Assembly (NCBI GenBank): GCA_050299695.1
Contig: JBNKWI010000079.1
Span: forward strand, 1-16,348
From: Ovoidimarina sp050299695
GTDB lineage: Bacteria; Pseudomonadota; Alphaproteobacteria; Rhodobacterales; Rhodobacteraceae
Length of the DNA: 16,348 bases
Direction: 5' to 3'
The notes under the pieces are model-generated. The model was given only the letters and a program-made list of their open reading frames with translations, was not told the origin of the DNA and searched no databases. Shown here in pieces: positions 6,464 to 12,965 of this stretch; position 1 is the first letter of the stretch; each line of letters begins with the position of its first letter. Both the position numbers and the translations under genes were made by a program.

Positions 6464-7399
6464 ATGGTCGAGACGCCCGGCCGGTTGACGCTCTGGGGGA
6501 TCGAGGTGTTCGCCGCGGTGGCGGAGGAGCGTTCGGTCTCGGCGGCGGCGCGGCGGCTCGACGCGAGCGCCTCGTCGGTGAGCCAGCAGCTGACCAACCT
6601 GGAGGCGGCGCTGGACGCGGTGCTCGTCGACCGGAGCGCGCGGCCCCTGGTGCTGACCCCGGCGGGCGAGCTGTTCCGGCTGCGCGCGCAGGCGATCCTG
6701 AACGAGGCGGTGGCGGCGCGGGCCGAGCTCGGCTCGCACGACCTGTCGCGGCTGGCGCGGCTGAACCTGGGCGTGGTCGAGGATTTCGACGCTGAGGTGA
6801 CGCCGCGGCTCCTGGCGCAGATGGGCGACATGCTGCGGGGCGCCCGGTTCCTTCTCGAGACCGGGGCGAGCCATTGGCTGCACGACCTCCTGGAGGCGCG
6901 GGTGCTCGACATCGTGGTGGCGACCGAGGGGCCGGCGCCGGCGGAGTGGATGGAGGTGCATCCGCTCCTGGAGGAGCCCTTCGTGGCGGTGCGGCCAAAG
7001 GGAGCGGGCGCGGATCTGCCGCTCATTCACTACACCAAGCGGCACCTGATGGGGCGGCAGATCGCTTCCTATCTGGAGCGCGAGGGGCTGCGCTACGAGA
7101 GCCGGTTCGAGATCGACAGCTATGCCTCGATCATGGCGATGGTGGCGCAGGGCATGGGCTGGACGATCCTGACGCCCCTGGGCGCGATGCATGCGGGCGC
7201 GGCGCTCGACGCGGTCGAGGTGGCGCCGCTCGGCGGCGCGCCGTTCACGCGGAGGATCTCGCTTTTCGCGCGGCGTGACGGGCTCTACGAGATGCCGGGC
7301 GAGATCGCCGGGCTCCTCAGGCCCCTGATCGAGGCGCGCGTCGTCGCGCCGTCCTTGGCGCGGATGCCCTGGCTAGGCGACGGCCTTCGCCTGCTTTGA
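6464..7399 (+). CDS. LysR-family transcriptional regulator
   Basis: A 311-residue protein with LysR architecture. An N-terminal winged helix-turn-helix covers about residues 8-68, with FAAVAEERSVSAAARRLDASASSVSQQLTNLEAAL and then LVLTPAGE; the longer stretch follows the family pattern closely. A periplasmic-binding-protein-like effector domain follows from about residue 95 to 300. The ATG at 6464 is preceded by GGGAGG at a five-base spacing. It is transcribed divergently from the class III aminotransferase and probably controls it; the inducer is unknown but could be an amine or its breakdown product. Its last 27 bp overlap the 3' end of the convergent DegT-type gene, so the stop codon lies inside that gene. 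Confidence 0.9.
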   Translation: MVETPGRLTLWGIEVFAAVAEERSVSAAARRLDASASSVSQQLTNLEAALDAVLVDRSARPLVLTPAGELFRLRAQAILNEAVAARAELGSHDLSRLARLNLGVVEDFDAEVTPRLLAQMGDMLRGARFLLETGASHWLHDLLEARVLDIVVATEGPAPAEWMEVHPLLEEPFVAVRPKGAGADLPLIHYTKRHLMGRQIASYLEREGLRYESRFEIDSYASIMAMVAQGMGWTILTPLGAMHAGAALDAVEVAPLGGAPFTRRISLFARRDGLYEMPGEIAGLLRPLIEARVVAPSLARMPWLGDGLRLL

Positions 7400-8566
7400 G
7401 CCCATCACCGCCTCGGCCGCAGCGACGAGGGTTTCGGCCACGTCGTCGCATTCCGCGAGCGTAAGCCGGGCGGGCAGCCGCACGTCACAGGCGCGCATCA
7501 GCATGGCGCGGGTCTGCGGCAGGTCGGGCTGCGGGCCGAGGAATTCCCAGTTCCAGTAGGCGCGGGCATTGTCGGCGGAGAGGCCGAAGACCTGGACCGG
7601 CACGCCCATCCCGGCGGCGGCGTCAGTGAAGGCGCGGGTGTCGGCGTCGGTGAGGCCCACGAGGTTGAACTGGATCGAGTCAGGAGCGCGTTCCTCGGGG
7701 CCGAGCGGCGCGGGGACGGAAAGCCAGGGCGAGCGGTTCAACTGTTCCGCCACGTGGTCGTGGTTGCGGCGGCCGTCGCGGACCCGGCGCGGCACCTCGG
7801 CGAGCTGCGGGCGGATGATGGCTGCGGAGAGGTTGTTGAGCCTTGTGTTGTAGAGCGGGAGCTTGTTCTGCCAGCGGGCGAAGGCCGCGTGCAGGACGGG
7901 GTGTTTCTTCCAGTTGTGCTCGTAGGCGCCCGACATGATGACGGCGCGGGCGGCGAGATCGGAATCGTCGGTGACGAGGATCCCGCCCTCGCCCGCGTTC
8001 ACCAGTTTGTAGGACTGGAAGGAGAAGCAGCCGACGCGGCCGATGGTGCCGATCCTGCGGCCGCCCCAGAGCGTGCCGAGGGAATGGGCGGCGTCCTCGA
8101 TCACCGGCAGGCCGGCGTCGTCGGCGAGCGCCATGATCGCGTCCATGTCGGAGGTGTGGCCGCGCATGTGGCTGATGAGCACCGCGTCGGCCCCAGGAAG
8201 CTTGGCCTCGAGATCGGCGAGGTCGATGCGGTAGTTCGCGCCCACCTCGACGAGGACCGGCACGCAATCGGCATGGAGCACGGCGGAGGGGACGGCGGCG
8301 AAGGTGAAGGCGGGGATCAGGACGCGCGCGCCGGGTTTGAGGCCGAGCGCCTTGAGCGAGAGGAACAGGGCGGCCGAGCAGGAGGCGACGGCGAGGGCGT
8401 ATTTCGCGCCCATCATCTCGGCGAAGTCGCGTTCGAGCAGCGCGACGGGCGAGTCCGCGGCGGCGGTGTAGCGAAAGAGGTCGCCCGAGGCGAGGAGCCG
8501 TTCGACCTCCTCGCGGGCCGAGGCCGGGATCGGTTCCGCGTCGTAGCTGTTCGGTGCGCTCGTCAT
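7373..8566 (-). CDS. DegT/DnrJ/EryC1/StrS-family PLP aminotransferase
   Basis: A 397-residue fold-type I enzyme of the DegT/AHBA family. Visible features are the N-terminal LASGDLFRYTAA segment, ASCSAALFLSLKALGL near residue 61, VIEDAAHSLG (Asp158 for the pyridine nitrogen, then His161), and CFSFQSYKLVNAGEGG with the Schiff-base Lys187. The family usually aminates nucleotide-linked keto-sugars or makes AHBA, yet no sugar or antibiotic genes are visible here. The substrate is therefore open. The ATG at 8566 is preferred: GGAAG lies upstream, and the 60 extra codons reaching back to 8746 are Arg/Pro-rich without family character. The stop (TAG) lies inside the convergent LysR gene. It follows the FAD oxidase in the same direction after 211 bp, so co-transcription is possible but not shown. 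Confidence 0.87.
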   Translation of the reverse strand: MTSAPNSYDAEPIPASAREEVERLLASGDLFRYTAAADSPVALLERDFAEMMGAKYALAVASCSAALFLSLKALGLKPGARVLIPAFTFAAVPSAVLHADCVPVLVEVGANYRIDLADLEAKLPGADAVLISHMRGHTSDMDAIMALADDAGLPVIEDAAHSLGTLWGGRRIGTIGRVGCFSFQSYKLVNAGEGGILVTDDSDLAARAVIMSGAYEHNWKKHPVLHAAFARWQNKLPLYNTRLNNLSAAIIRPQLAEVPRRVRDGRRNHDHVAEQLNRSPWLSVPAPLGPEERAPDSIQFNLVGLTDADTRAFTDAAAGMGVPVQVFGLSADNARAYWNWEFLGPQPDLPQTRAMLMRACDVRLPARLTLAECDDVAETLVAAAEAVMGSKQAKAVA

Positions 8567-8777
8567 GTTTTTTGTCTTCCCGAAAGTGCGTTTCGGAAAA
8601 CCTGTAGCAGGAGATCTGCGACCGTTCCATGACGGTCTCGCGGTTTTCGGTGGGTTTCGGGTTGGAGCGGGATGCGTTCCGGTGGAAATGCGGGTTCTCG
8701 CCCGGCGGCCCGTGCCGGGCCTTGATCCCGGTCGGGGCTGCTGCACGGCTGTTGCGACGGGCGCCAGCCCGGTCGTG
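8567..8777. other. intergenic leader of the DegT-type gene with several short dyads
   Basis: No gene is supported in these 211 bp. Three perfect 6-bp inverted repeats are visible: CCGAAA-GTGCG-TTTCGG (8580-8596), GACCGT-N6-ACGGTC (8620-8637) and GGCCCG-TGC-CGGGCC (8707-8721). None is followed by a T-run on the minus strand. The first lies 14 bp ahead of the DegT-type start, next to the ribosome binding site, where it could act as operator or leader hairpin. The third could be a transcription-slowing hairpin after the oxidase. Confidence 0.4.
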
Positions 8778-10079
8778 TCAGATCCCGAGCCGGTCGCGGA
8801 GTGCGTACCAGGTCATTGCCAGCGTGAGGAGCGGCGCGCGGAAGCCGGCGCCGCCGGGGAAGGCGGGGATCGGCAGGCGGCTCATCACGTCGAAGCGCCC
8901 CGCCTGGCCGGCGACTGCCTCGGCCATCACCGTGCCGGCGAAGCCCGAGAGCGCGACGCCGTGGCCGGAGAAGCCGCTGGCGTTGAGTACGTTCTGGCCA
9001 ACGCGAGCGACCAGCGGCAGGCGGGTCATGGTGATCCCCAGCGTGCCGCCCCAGACATGGCTGACGGGGGTGCCTTCGAGCTGCGGGAAGAGCGTGGCCA
9101 TGCGGCGGAGGAGCGCGGTGCGGATGTCGGTCGGGAAGCCCAGCGTATAGCTTTCGCGGCCGCCGAACAGGAAGCGGTCGCCCTCCTCCATCCGGTAGTA
9201 GTTCACCACGAACTTGGAATCGGCGACGGCGATGTCCTCGGCGAGCACGGCGCGCGGGTCGGCGAGCGGTTCGGTCGCGGCGATGAAGCTGTTGATCGGC
9301 ATGACCCGGGCCGCGACCTTCGGGCTGAGGTCGGGCATGTAGCCGTTGCCGGCGAGGATCGCGTGGTCGGCGGTGACGGTGCCATGGGGCGTCGTCACCC
9401 GGACCGGGGTTCCGTCGGCCACGCCGGTCGCCTCGGTCAGCTCGCAGATCCGCGCGCCGGCGGCCTCGGCGGCGCGGGCGAGGCCCAGCGCGTAGCGGAG
9501 CGGGTGGATATGGCCGGCGCCGCGGTCGAGATTGCCGCCCTTGTAGAGCGGGGTCTTCACCAGATCGCGCATGGCGGTTTCGTCGAACGTCTCGATCCGG
9601 TCGTAGCCGTAGTGCCGGGCGAGGTGCGCGGCGTCCTCGGCGAGTTCCCGCGCCTCGGCGGCGGAATAGGCGCCATGGGCCACGCCGGGGCGGAACTTCG
9701 CCTCGGGGGCGTGGCGGGCGGAGAGGGCGCGGACCTGGTGCTTGGCGGCCTCGGCAATGTCCCAGAGCGCGCGGGCCGCGTCCTGGCCGAGCCGCGCCTC
9801 GAGCCAGCGCTGCGGTTTGTTGAAGCCCGAGCCGACCTGGCCCCCGTTCCGCCCCGAGCCGCCGAACCCGGCGCGGTGCGCGTCGAGCACCACGACCGAG
9901 AACCCCTTTTCGGCCAGTGCCAGCGCCGCCGAGAGCCCGGTATAGCCCGCGCCAATCACGCAGACATCGGCGCGGGTGTCGCCGTCGAGCGGCGGTCGGG
10001 GCGGCGGGATTTCGGCCGAGGCGGCGTACCAGCTCTCAGGATAGGCGCCGGGACGGTCGTTGCGGTAGAGCGTGTCCAT
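8778..10079 (-). CDS. FAD-dependent oxidoreductase (DAO family, PuuB/OrdL-like amine oxidase)
   Basis: A 433-residue flavoprotein of the D-amino-acid oxidase-like family. The start region YPESWYAAS is typical of the PuuB/OrdL group. The Rossmann dinucleotide site is VCVIGAGYTGLSAALALAE (GAGYTG at 43-48), followed by the GGSGRNGGQVGSG flavin-contact loop (73-85). The C-terminal GFSGHGVALSGFAG motif closes the FAD site. PuuB-type enzymes oxidise gamma-glutamyl-putrescine to an aldehyde. Here two GS-like genes and a GATase lie upstream in the same direction, which supports a glutamylated-amine substrate, though sarcosine- or other amine-oxidising relatives remain possible. The ATG at 10079 has GGAG at a 7-base spacing and lies 13 bp after the previous stop. 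The frame's extension to 10484 is an overlap artefact. Confidence 0.85.
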   Translation of the reverse strand: MDTLYRNDRPGAYPESWYAASAEIPPPRPPLDGDTRADVCVIGAGYTGLSAALALAEKGFSVVVLDAHRAGFGGSGRNGGQVGSGFNKPQRWLEARLGQDAARALWDIAEAAKHQVRALSARHAPEAKFRPGVAHGAYSAAEARELAEDAAHLARHYGYDRIETFDETAMRDLVKTPLYKGGNLDRGAGHIHPLRYALGLARAAEAAGARICELTEATGVADGTPVRVTTPHGTVTADHAILAGNGYMPDLSPKVAARVMPINSFIAATEPLADPRAVLAEDIAVADSKFVVNYYRMEEGDRFLFGGRESYTLGFPTDIRTALLRRMATLFPQLEGTPVSHVWGGTLGITMTRLPLVARVGQNVLNASGFSGHGVALSGFAGTVMAEAVAGQAGRFDVMSRLPIPAFPGGAGFRAPLLTLAMTWYALRDRLGI

Positions 10080-10092
10080 CGCGGGGCTCCGG

Positions 10093-10881
10093 TCAGGGGT
10101 GGAATTGCAGGTGCAGGTGGTCGTCGTGGCGGGCGGCGCGGCAGCCCTGGAAGCGGAGCGCTTCGCCCCGGACCCCGAGCGATGCGGCGAGATGGGGCTC
10201 GACGAAGAGCTTGTAGTCGCGGCCGGTCGGGTGGGTGGCGAGCAGCCAGCGGAGCATTTCGGCGCTGCGCGGCCGGTCGAGCGGCCTTTCGGGCAGGAGG
10301 GGCTGCAGCGCGGCCATGTCCCAGCGGAGCGAGGGGCCGGTGGTGCCGTCGCAGGGCCGGGGCGCGCCGGGGGGCGGCGCTTCGAAGGCCCAGTATCCGA
10401 TGGGCGAGCGGGTGCGGCCGGGAAGGTAGGTTCCGGCCGCGTCGGTGTAAAAGAACGCGAGGTCGAGTTTCTCGCCATCGTCATGGGAGAGATGCGGCAG
10501 GAGCGGGACGCCGTCGAGGAAGGGGAAGCCCGCGTCGAGGGCGCGGGTGCGCGTGCCGGGGAAGACCGCGTTCATGTGGCGGGCGAGCGCGTCCGCGTGA
10601 TCGAGGAGCGGCGGGGCGATGTAGTTGCGGTTCAGGGCGCAGTAGAGCGGCGAGAGCTCGGCCAAGCGCTCTGGGCCCCGGTCGGTGCAGGGGATCGCGA
10701 CGCGGCCGAAGACAGGGGCGGCGAGCCGGGCGGCGCCCCAGAGAACGGCGTAGGCGAGGAGGAAGACGGCGAGGAAGCGGAGCCCGCGGAACGGGACGGC
10801 CGCGAGCCAGGCGAGGCCGCCGAGCTGGGTCAGGACCGTCAGGAGGGAGGCCGCCGCGCCGTGGAGCAGGAGCCGGCGCAT
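10093..10881 (-). CDS. membrane-anchored protein with LAS-type (MepA/M15-like) metallopeptidase motifs
   Basis: I do not recognise a named gene. The 262-residue product starts with two hydrophobic stretches (about 4-30 and 34-58), consistent with a membrane anchor. A soluble domain follows. It contains HDDGEKLD (His133, Gly136, Asp140), matching the HxxGxxxD spacing of LAS metallopeptidases. Near the C-terminus is HDDHLHLQF (His252, His255, His257), an HxxHxH arrangement like that of murein endopeptidase MepA. Together these could bind zinc. Such enzymes usually cleave peptidoglycan peptides; here the substrate is unknown. The ATG overlaps the stop of the GS-like gene by one base (TGATG), and the oxidase follows after 13 bp, so it is firmly part of the amine operon. 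Overall similarity outside the motifs looks weak, so the family call is tentative. Confidence 0.6.
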   Translation of the reverse strand: MRRLLLHGAAASLLTVLTQLGGLAWLAAVPFRGLRFLAVFLLAYAVLWGAARLAAPVFGRVAIPCTDRGPERLAELSPLYCALNRNYIAPPLLDHADALARHMNAVFPGTRTRALDAGFPFLDGVPLLPHLSHDDGEKLDLAFFYTDAAGTYLPGRTRSPIGYWAFEAPPPGAPRPCDGTTGPSLRWDMAALQPLLPERPLDRPRSAEMLRWLLATHPTGRDYKLFVEPHLAASLGVRGEALRFQGCRAARHDDHLHLQFHP

Positions 10882-12248
10882 CAGACGTTCAGGAGGAGGT
10901 GCTCGCGCTCCCAGGGGCTGATGACCTGGAGGAACTCGTCGTATTCGCTGCGCTTGACGATCTCGTAGACCTCGCAGAAGCGCTCGCCGAGCACGTCGCG
11001 GACGCCGGTGGCGGCGCCGAAATTCTCCAAGGCCTCGAACATCGTCTTGGGCAGGGTGCGGTCGTCGTCGTCGCTGTCGTAGGCGTCACCCTTGAAGGAG
11101 GGGCCGGCCCATTCCTCGTTGACGAGGCCGAGATAGCCGCAGGCGAGCGAGGCGGCGATGCCGAGATAGGGATTGCAGTCCATGCCGGCGAGCCGGTTCT
11201 CGATCCGGCGGCTCTCGGGATCGGAGATCGGGATGCGGATGCCGGTGGTGCGGTTGTCGCGGCCCCAGGCGAGGTTGATCGGCGCGGCGTGATCCTTCAC
11301 GTAGCGGCGGTAGCTGTTCACGTAGGGTGCCATGATCGCGACGATTTCGGGCAGGTGTTTCTGCAGGCCGCCGATATAGTTGAAGAAGGCGTCGGTCTCG
11401 CCGCCCTGGGGCCCGGTGAAGATGTTCTTGCCGGTCTTCCGGTCGGTGATCGAGTGGTGAATGTGCATCGCCGAGCCCGGCTCGCCCTCGATGGGTTTCG
11501 CCATGAAGGTGGCGAAGCAGTCGTGCCTGAGCGCGGCCTCGCGGATCAGCCGCTTGAAGTAGAAGATCTCGTCGGCGAGCTTCACCGGGTCGCCGTGGCG
11601 GAGGTTGATCTCGAGCTGGCCGGCGCCGCCCTCCTGGGTGATGCCGTCGATCTCGAAGCCCTGGACCTCGGCGAATTCGTAGATGTCGTCCACCACGGGG
11701 CCGTATTCGTCGACGGCGGTCATCGAGTAGGCCTGGCGGCCGGCGGAGGGGCGGCCGGTCCGGCCGATCATCGCCTCGATCGGCTTGCCCGGATCGACGT
11801 TGCGGGCGACGAGGTAGAATTCCATCTCGGGCGCGACGATCGGCTCCCAGCCCTTCTCGCGGTAGAGCCCGCAGACGCGCTTGAGGACGTTTCTCGGCGC
11901 GGTCGCGATCGGACGGTTCTTCTGGTCGTAGGCGTCGTGGATCACCTGCACGGTCTTGTCGGCCGCCCAGGGCGCGGCGGTGGCGGTGGAGAAATCGGGA
12001 CGCAGGATCATGTCGGGCTCGGTGAAGCTCTCGTCGCCGGGCGCCTCGCCCCAGTCGCCCGTGATGGTCTGCAGGAAGATCGAGTTCGGCAGGAAGAAAT
12101 GCGATTGCCGCGCGAACTTGGCCGCCGGCATGGCCTTGCCGCGGGCGATGCCCGGGAGGTCGGAGATGATGCACTCGACCTCGTCGAGCCGCTCGCCGCC
12201 GATATAGTCCCGCACCGCCTCCGGGCAGTTTTCGAGCCAGTCGGTCAT
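10881..12248 (-). CDS. glutamine synthetase-like gamma-glutamyl-amine ligase, copy 2
   Basis: A 455-residue member of the GS superfamily. Its N-terminal domain has IISDLPGIARGKAMP (28-41). The catalytic domain carries APEMEFYL (Glu141, Glu143), QEGGAGQLEINLRHG (Gln211, Glu213), GSAMHIHHSI (His262, His264), WGRDNRTTGIRIP (Arg333) and RRIENRLAGMDCNPYL (Glu350, Arg352), covering the metal, ATP and glutamate sites. PuuA/SpuB-type members ligate glutamate to putrescine or other amines instead of ammonia. The genomic setting, with a GATase upstream and a PuuB-like oxidase downstream, favours that role over housekeeping nitrogen assimilation. Its start overlaps the GATase stop by four bases (ATGA), and its stop overlaps the next start by one (TGATG). 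It is clearly divergent from copy 1. Confidence 0.87.
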   Translation of the reverse strand: MTDWLENCPEAVRDYIGGERLDEVECIISDLPGIARGKAMPAAKFARQSHFFLPNSIFLQTITGDWGEAPGDESFTEPDMILRPDFSTATAAPWAADKTVQVIHDAYDQKNRPIATAPRNVLKRVCGLYREKGWEPIVAPEMEFYLVARNVDPGKPIEAMIGRTGRPSAGRQAYSMTAVDEYGPVVDDIYEFAEVQGFEIDGITQEGGAGQLEINLRHGDPVKLADEIFYFKRLIREAALRHDCFATFMAKPIEGEPGSAMHIHHSITDRKTGKNIFTGPQGGETDAFFNYIGGLQKHLPEIVAIMAPYVNSYRRYVKDHAAPINLAWGRDNRTTGIRIPISDPESRRIENRLAGMDCNPYLGIAASLACGYLGLVNEEWAGPSFKGDAYDSDDDDRTLPKTMFEALENFGAATGVRDVLGERFCEVYEIVKRSEYDEFLQVISPWEREHLLLNV

Positions 12249-12922
12249 GCCGATTCCCTGAAGAACTCGCCGATCTGCCGGGCGAGCCGCGCCTCGTCGC
12301 CGGGCAGGCCGAGCGTCCGCTTCGCCTCGGCGATGGTGTCGGGCGGGACCACGCCGGGGGCGCGGGTCTCGAGCAGCAGCTCGACCGTGCGGCTGTCGAA
12401 CTCGGGATGCGCCTGCACGGTGAAGGCTCCGCCCGGATAGACCAGCGCGGCATAGGGGCAGAACGGCGAGCGGGCGACGACCTCGGCGCCCTCGGGCTTC
12501 TCGGTGATCTGGTCCTGGTGCCAGGCGTTGAGGAACACCTTGTCGCCGTTCCAGTCGTATTCGTGCCGCCCGGCCGCCCAGCCGCCGGCGAATTTCTCGA
12601 CCTTGCCGCCGAGTGCCTTGGCGACAACCTGGTGGCCGAAGCAGATGCCGACGATGGGTTTCCGCTCGGCATAGGCGTCGCGAATGAAGTCCTCGAGCCG
12701 GCGGATCCAGGGCAGGTCCTCGTAGGCGCCGTATTTGGAGCCGGAAATCAGCCAGCCGTCAGCCGCGTCCACATCCGGCGGGAAGTCGCCATCCACCACG
12801 GCCCAGGGGATGATCTCGATCCCCTGGTCCTGCAAGAGCCGTCCATAGAGCCTGTCGTAGTCGCCGGTCTCCGCCTGCATTTCGTCGGGCAGGTGGCCGG
12901 CCATGAGAAGTCCGATGCGCAT
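12245..12922 (-). CDS. class I glutamine amidotransferase, probable gamma-glutamyl-amine hydrolase
   Basis: A 225-residue stand-alone class I GATase domain. It shows the oxyanion segment LISGSKYGAYE (58-68), the nucleophile elbow GICFGHQVVAKALGG (Cys94) and FTVQAHPEF, which supplies His172 and Glu174 of the triad. No synthase domain is fused. In polyamine catabolism PuuD-type GATases release glutamate from gamma-glutamyl-GABA. A stand-alone GATase between two GS-like ligases fits that hydrolytic step, although the sequence looks closer to the GuaA-like GATase type than to classical PuuD. The ATG at 12922 has only a weak GGTG upstream. It lies 43 bp after copy 1 of the GS-like gene and is joined to copy 2 by an ATGA overlap. 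Confidence 0.87.
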   Translation of the reverse strand: MRIGLLMAGHLPDEMQAETGDYDRLYGRLLQDQGIEIIPWAVVDGDFPPDVDAADGWLISGSKYGAYEDLPWIRRLEDFIRDAYAERKPIVGICFGHQVVAKALGGKVEKFAGGWAAGRHEYDWNGDKVFLNAWHQDQITEKPEGAEVVARSPFCPYAALVYPGGAFTVQAHPEFDSRTVELLLETRAPGVVPPDTIAEAKRTLGLPGDEARLARQIGEFFRESA

Positions 12923-12965
12923 TCAACACCGTGTTTTTTGATCGCGGCCGACCCTACCTGCGAGT

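Noticed and set aside
4677..6998. A 773-codon minus-strand frame over the aminotransferase
   Set aside because: It is out of frame with the aminotransferase and rich in Arg/Pro/Ala, and it crosses the divergent promoter and the LysR gene. It is a GC artefact.
10080..10484. A longer start for the FAD oxidase
   Set aside because: The 135 extra codons overlap the LAS-like gene and are Pro/Arg/Ser-rich. The flavoprotein sequence begins at 10079 behind GGAG.
8565..12440. A 1291-codon open frame on the plus strand
   Set aside because: It runs antisense to the FAD oxidase, LAS-like protein and GS copy 2, which have clear family motifs. Its translation is low-complexity Arg/Gly/Ala with no domain. 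High GC with G/C-ending codons produces such open antisense frames.
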